Origin: CALRWV02 sp943371965
GTDB taxonomy: Bacteria > Bacteroidota > JABWAT01
DNA length: 64,000 nucleotides
Assembly: GCA_943371965.1 (NCBI GenBank)
Contig: CALRWV020000004.1
Coordinates: 62,001-126,000 of the forward strand
Reading direction: 5' to 3'
Made by a program: the position numbers and the translations under genes. Numbering within the stretch: the first letter of the stretch is position 1; every line of letters begins with the position of its first letter. The notes below the pieces were generated by a model. It saw only the letters and a list, made by a program, of their open reading frames with translations, had not been told where the DNA came from and ran no database searches. Of this stretch, positions 63,601 to 64,000 are shown in pieces.

Positions 63601-64000
63601 TTGCCATTGGCACCACCAAGCAATTCAAAGGTTCCTGTTCCGGCAGTTAAGGTGAATTTCCATGTGTATGACAAACAGAGCGGCAAAAAACTGAAATTCG
63701 GCTTTACTGATTTTTCAGTCAAACCTGCACTGACACCTCCGGGATATTTTTCGGCAAAAGATAAAATCATCATGTTCGAAACATTGCCTGACAACTCCAT
63801 TTTGATTACGCATGAAATCAAGTATGATGAATTGCAGGATACTTCGTTTATTGATTACCACGGCAAACGTCTGGGCTCCAATGATACATTGAGAGTCTTC
63901 CCAGTCAATCCGTTCAACAAAGATTCGAAGTATCATTTCAAGGTTTCTTCTGAAAAAACAAATTTGCCAACTGCTAAAGCTGCAATGAATAAAATAAAAG
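60625..64000 (+). CDS. Very large exported protein, unknown function, cut by window end
   Basis: The ATG at 60625 follows GGAGA and lies 28 bp after the PorV-like gene. At least 1125 residues are encoded. After a signal peptide (FSFGNELYSQ) there is a long beta-rich region with acidic, Ca-binding-like stretches (DGIDNDGDADS, NGIDDNLNGLIDEIDG and GIDNDGNWDPAFDD). An FN3-like part follows at about residue 630 (APLRPIVKAEAGDRKVTLYWDERAES). No catalytic motif is visible. A T9SS sorting domain would be expected beyond the window. It is likely a surface partner of the preceding receptor and PorV-like protein. Confidence 0.7.
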   Translation, partial: MKSLKLQFIILLVFSFGNELYSQNAQDELHGDITNRARNTHAGNQIKTTFYNTGMLGGYKGDVNTIGGEWPINTGQVELGNSSPYVMTELRMFSNIDPVTGDSVYKYLTPAIFSQGWDPAQFSKDSLSTFLGFEPLPGFLSVANRQKGKNIDIAMSHEAFTWPAYWPDKTSDAFDPGWKGHWNGYFGKDQFNSDEESFFVMDDYQFKKRLKGLSLPKPIASQPERGGLGIRMAFRGLQWSNPDAQDAIFWIYRITNFGDLTLLKTLFGTNVGASSGARTKGGSDESKDDAAQYYREKGLAVNYDSDNRDALNKTPVPWVGFAFLESPGNALDGIDNDGDADSLLHGVATGRYLVPSDFAKQYTVGSPIVVIDYATANYKRTVTTMPAGGVDFAFNGIKYHKNPNTLLIEQERNGIDDNLNGLIDEIDGAKIPDPNSLTDSITYFLYLQSDYNKQNYRIKDYFTGEGLDNPMIDERRDDGIDNDGNWDPAFDDVGLDGKPGTGDTGEGDGVPTPGNLELPGEPNIDKTDKAETDQIGLTSFKYYEYGVLTYSNDDQIWAFSAPGYFDNKSTKIADYDYIFSSGFFPIKPDQDEFFSLALLFAYNETDMFRALETVKNIYNSNYNFAVAPLRPIVKAEAGDRKVTLYWDERAESSFDRYLRTYDFEGYKIYKASSATFSDAVITDGFGVPRYKKPEEIYDRIDSVFGFFPKDFGTGVKFNLGNETGLQHTYVDTDVKNGVRYFYAVTSYDKGDVNKNIGPSESTAYISVDQTGEIQLGENVAVVTPEAPSAGYERAKFDISPSMVGDGKTRGTVGVNILAPAEIVEGDEYELNFLDTSNDSTDNDFDGKDEKTDIDEMLPLETTGFTLTNLSANIRMDTVIVDTVMIREYGKVGTQNLEIKNLYDDKDADPRTFSKVLGAFEIFVNNPKPGVYQNESEGIIDGIQWSKNIDPLQASFMSIKPFTFGGYKSGTAYPRQYEIIFYDSIVDTSTLIRLPLAPPSNSKVPVPAVKVNFHVYDKQSGKKLKFGFTDFSVKPALTPPGYFSAKDKIIMFETLPDNSILITHEIKYDELQDTSFIDYHGKRLGSNDTLRVFPVNPFNKDSKYHFKVSSEKTNLPTAKAAMNKIK

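Overview
The window is AT-rich bacterial chromosome, most likely from the Ignavibacteriota/Bacteroidota-Chlorobiota side of the tree. Several very large secreted proteins end in a type IX secretion (T9SS) type A sorting domain with the NYPNPFNP signature (1570-7116, 7158-9776, 53480-56452). There is a PorV/PorQ-family outer-membrane protein (59553-60596), a TonB-dependent receptor (56580-59522), and promoters that fit the Bacteroidota TTTG-N19-TAnnTTTG pattern. No rRNA, tRNA or CRISPR array was found.

Layout. 1-18.5 kb: a truncated M61-type peptidase, an acyl-CoA thioesterase, two giant surface proteins with dockerin and cohesin-like domains, a GT39 membrane glycosyltransferase, a lipoprotein, valS, a GxxExxY nuclease-like gene bracketed by inverted repeats, and an ABC transporter pair. 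18.5-24.5 kb: first block of a mannan-degradation locus (GH5 mannanase, GH26 mannanase, GH2 beta-mannosidase). 24.5-38.8 kb: an accessory island rich in dispersed structured repeats. It holds a methyltransferase, DUF418 and DoxX-like membrane proteins, two integron-like gene cassettes (one carrying a two-gene restriction-modification-like system), a class III Fic protein and a RecF/OLD-like ATPase. 39-53.3 kb: second mannan block (GH5-like, two GH2, GPH sugar symporter, GH130_1 mannosylglucose phosphorylase, CE2 acetyl esterase, mannobiose/cellobiose 2-epimerase). 53.4-64 kb: a T9SS-exported protein with repeated carbohydrate-binding-like modules, then a TonB receptor, a PorV-like protein and a very large exported protein cut by the window end.

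How it fits together. Secreted or lipid-anchored GH5 and GH26 mannanases cut mannan, and the CE2 esterase removes acetyl groups. GH2 enzymes trim the ends, the GPH symporter imports short oligosaccharides, the 2-epimerase converts mannobiose to mannosylglucose, and GH130_1 phosphorolyses that to mannose 1-phosphate and glucose. This is the pathway described in Bacteroides fragilis, but there is no SusC/SusD pair and no regulator gene in the window. Three transcription units instead share a palindrome, TTATCA-N3-TGATAA, which points to one regulator encoded elsewhere.

The most unusual observations are: (1) a 5.3-kb integron-like cassette whose start box GTTAGGC is the exact complement of its end box GCCTAAC and which carries a GIY-YIG-like/helicase/methylase fusion plus partner, with no integrase in the window; (2) a 670-bp unit of 31/34-matching inverted repeats around a GxxExxY gene; (3) the shared mannan operator; (4) a cohesin/dockerin gene pair; (5) nine well-preserved copies and one remnant of a two-hairpin repeat family that sits directly before the cassette leaders.
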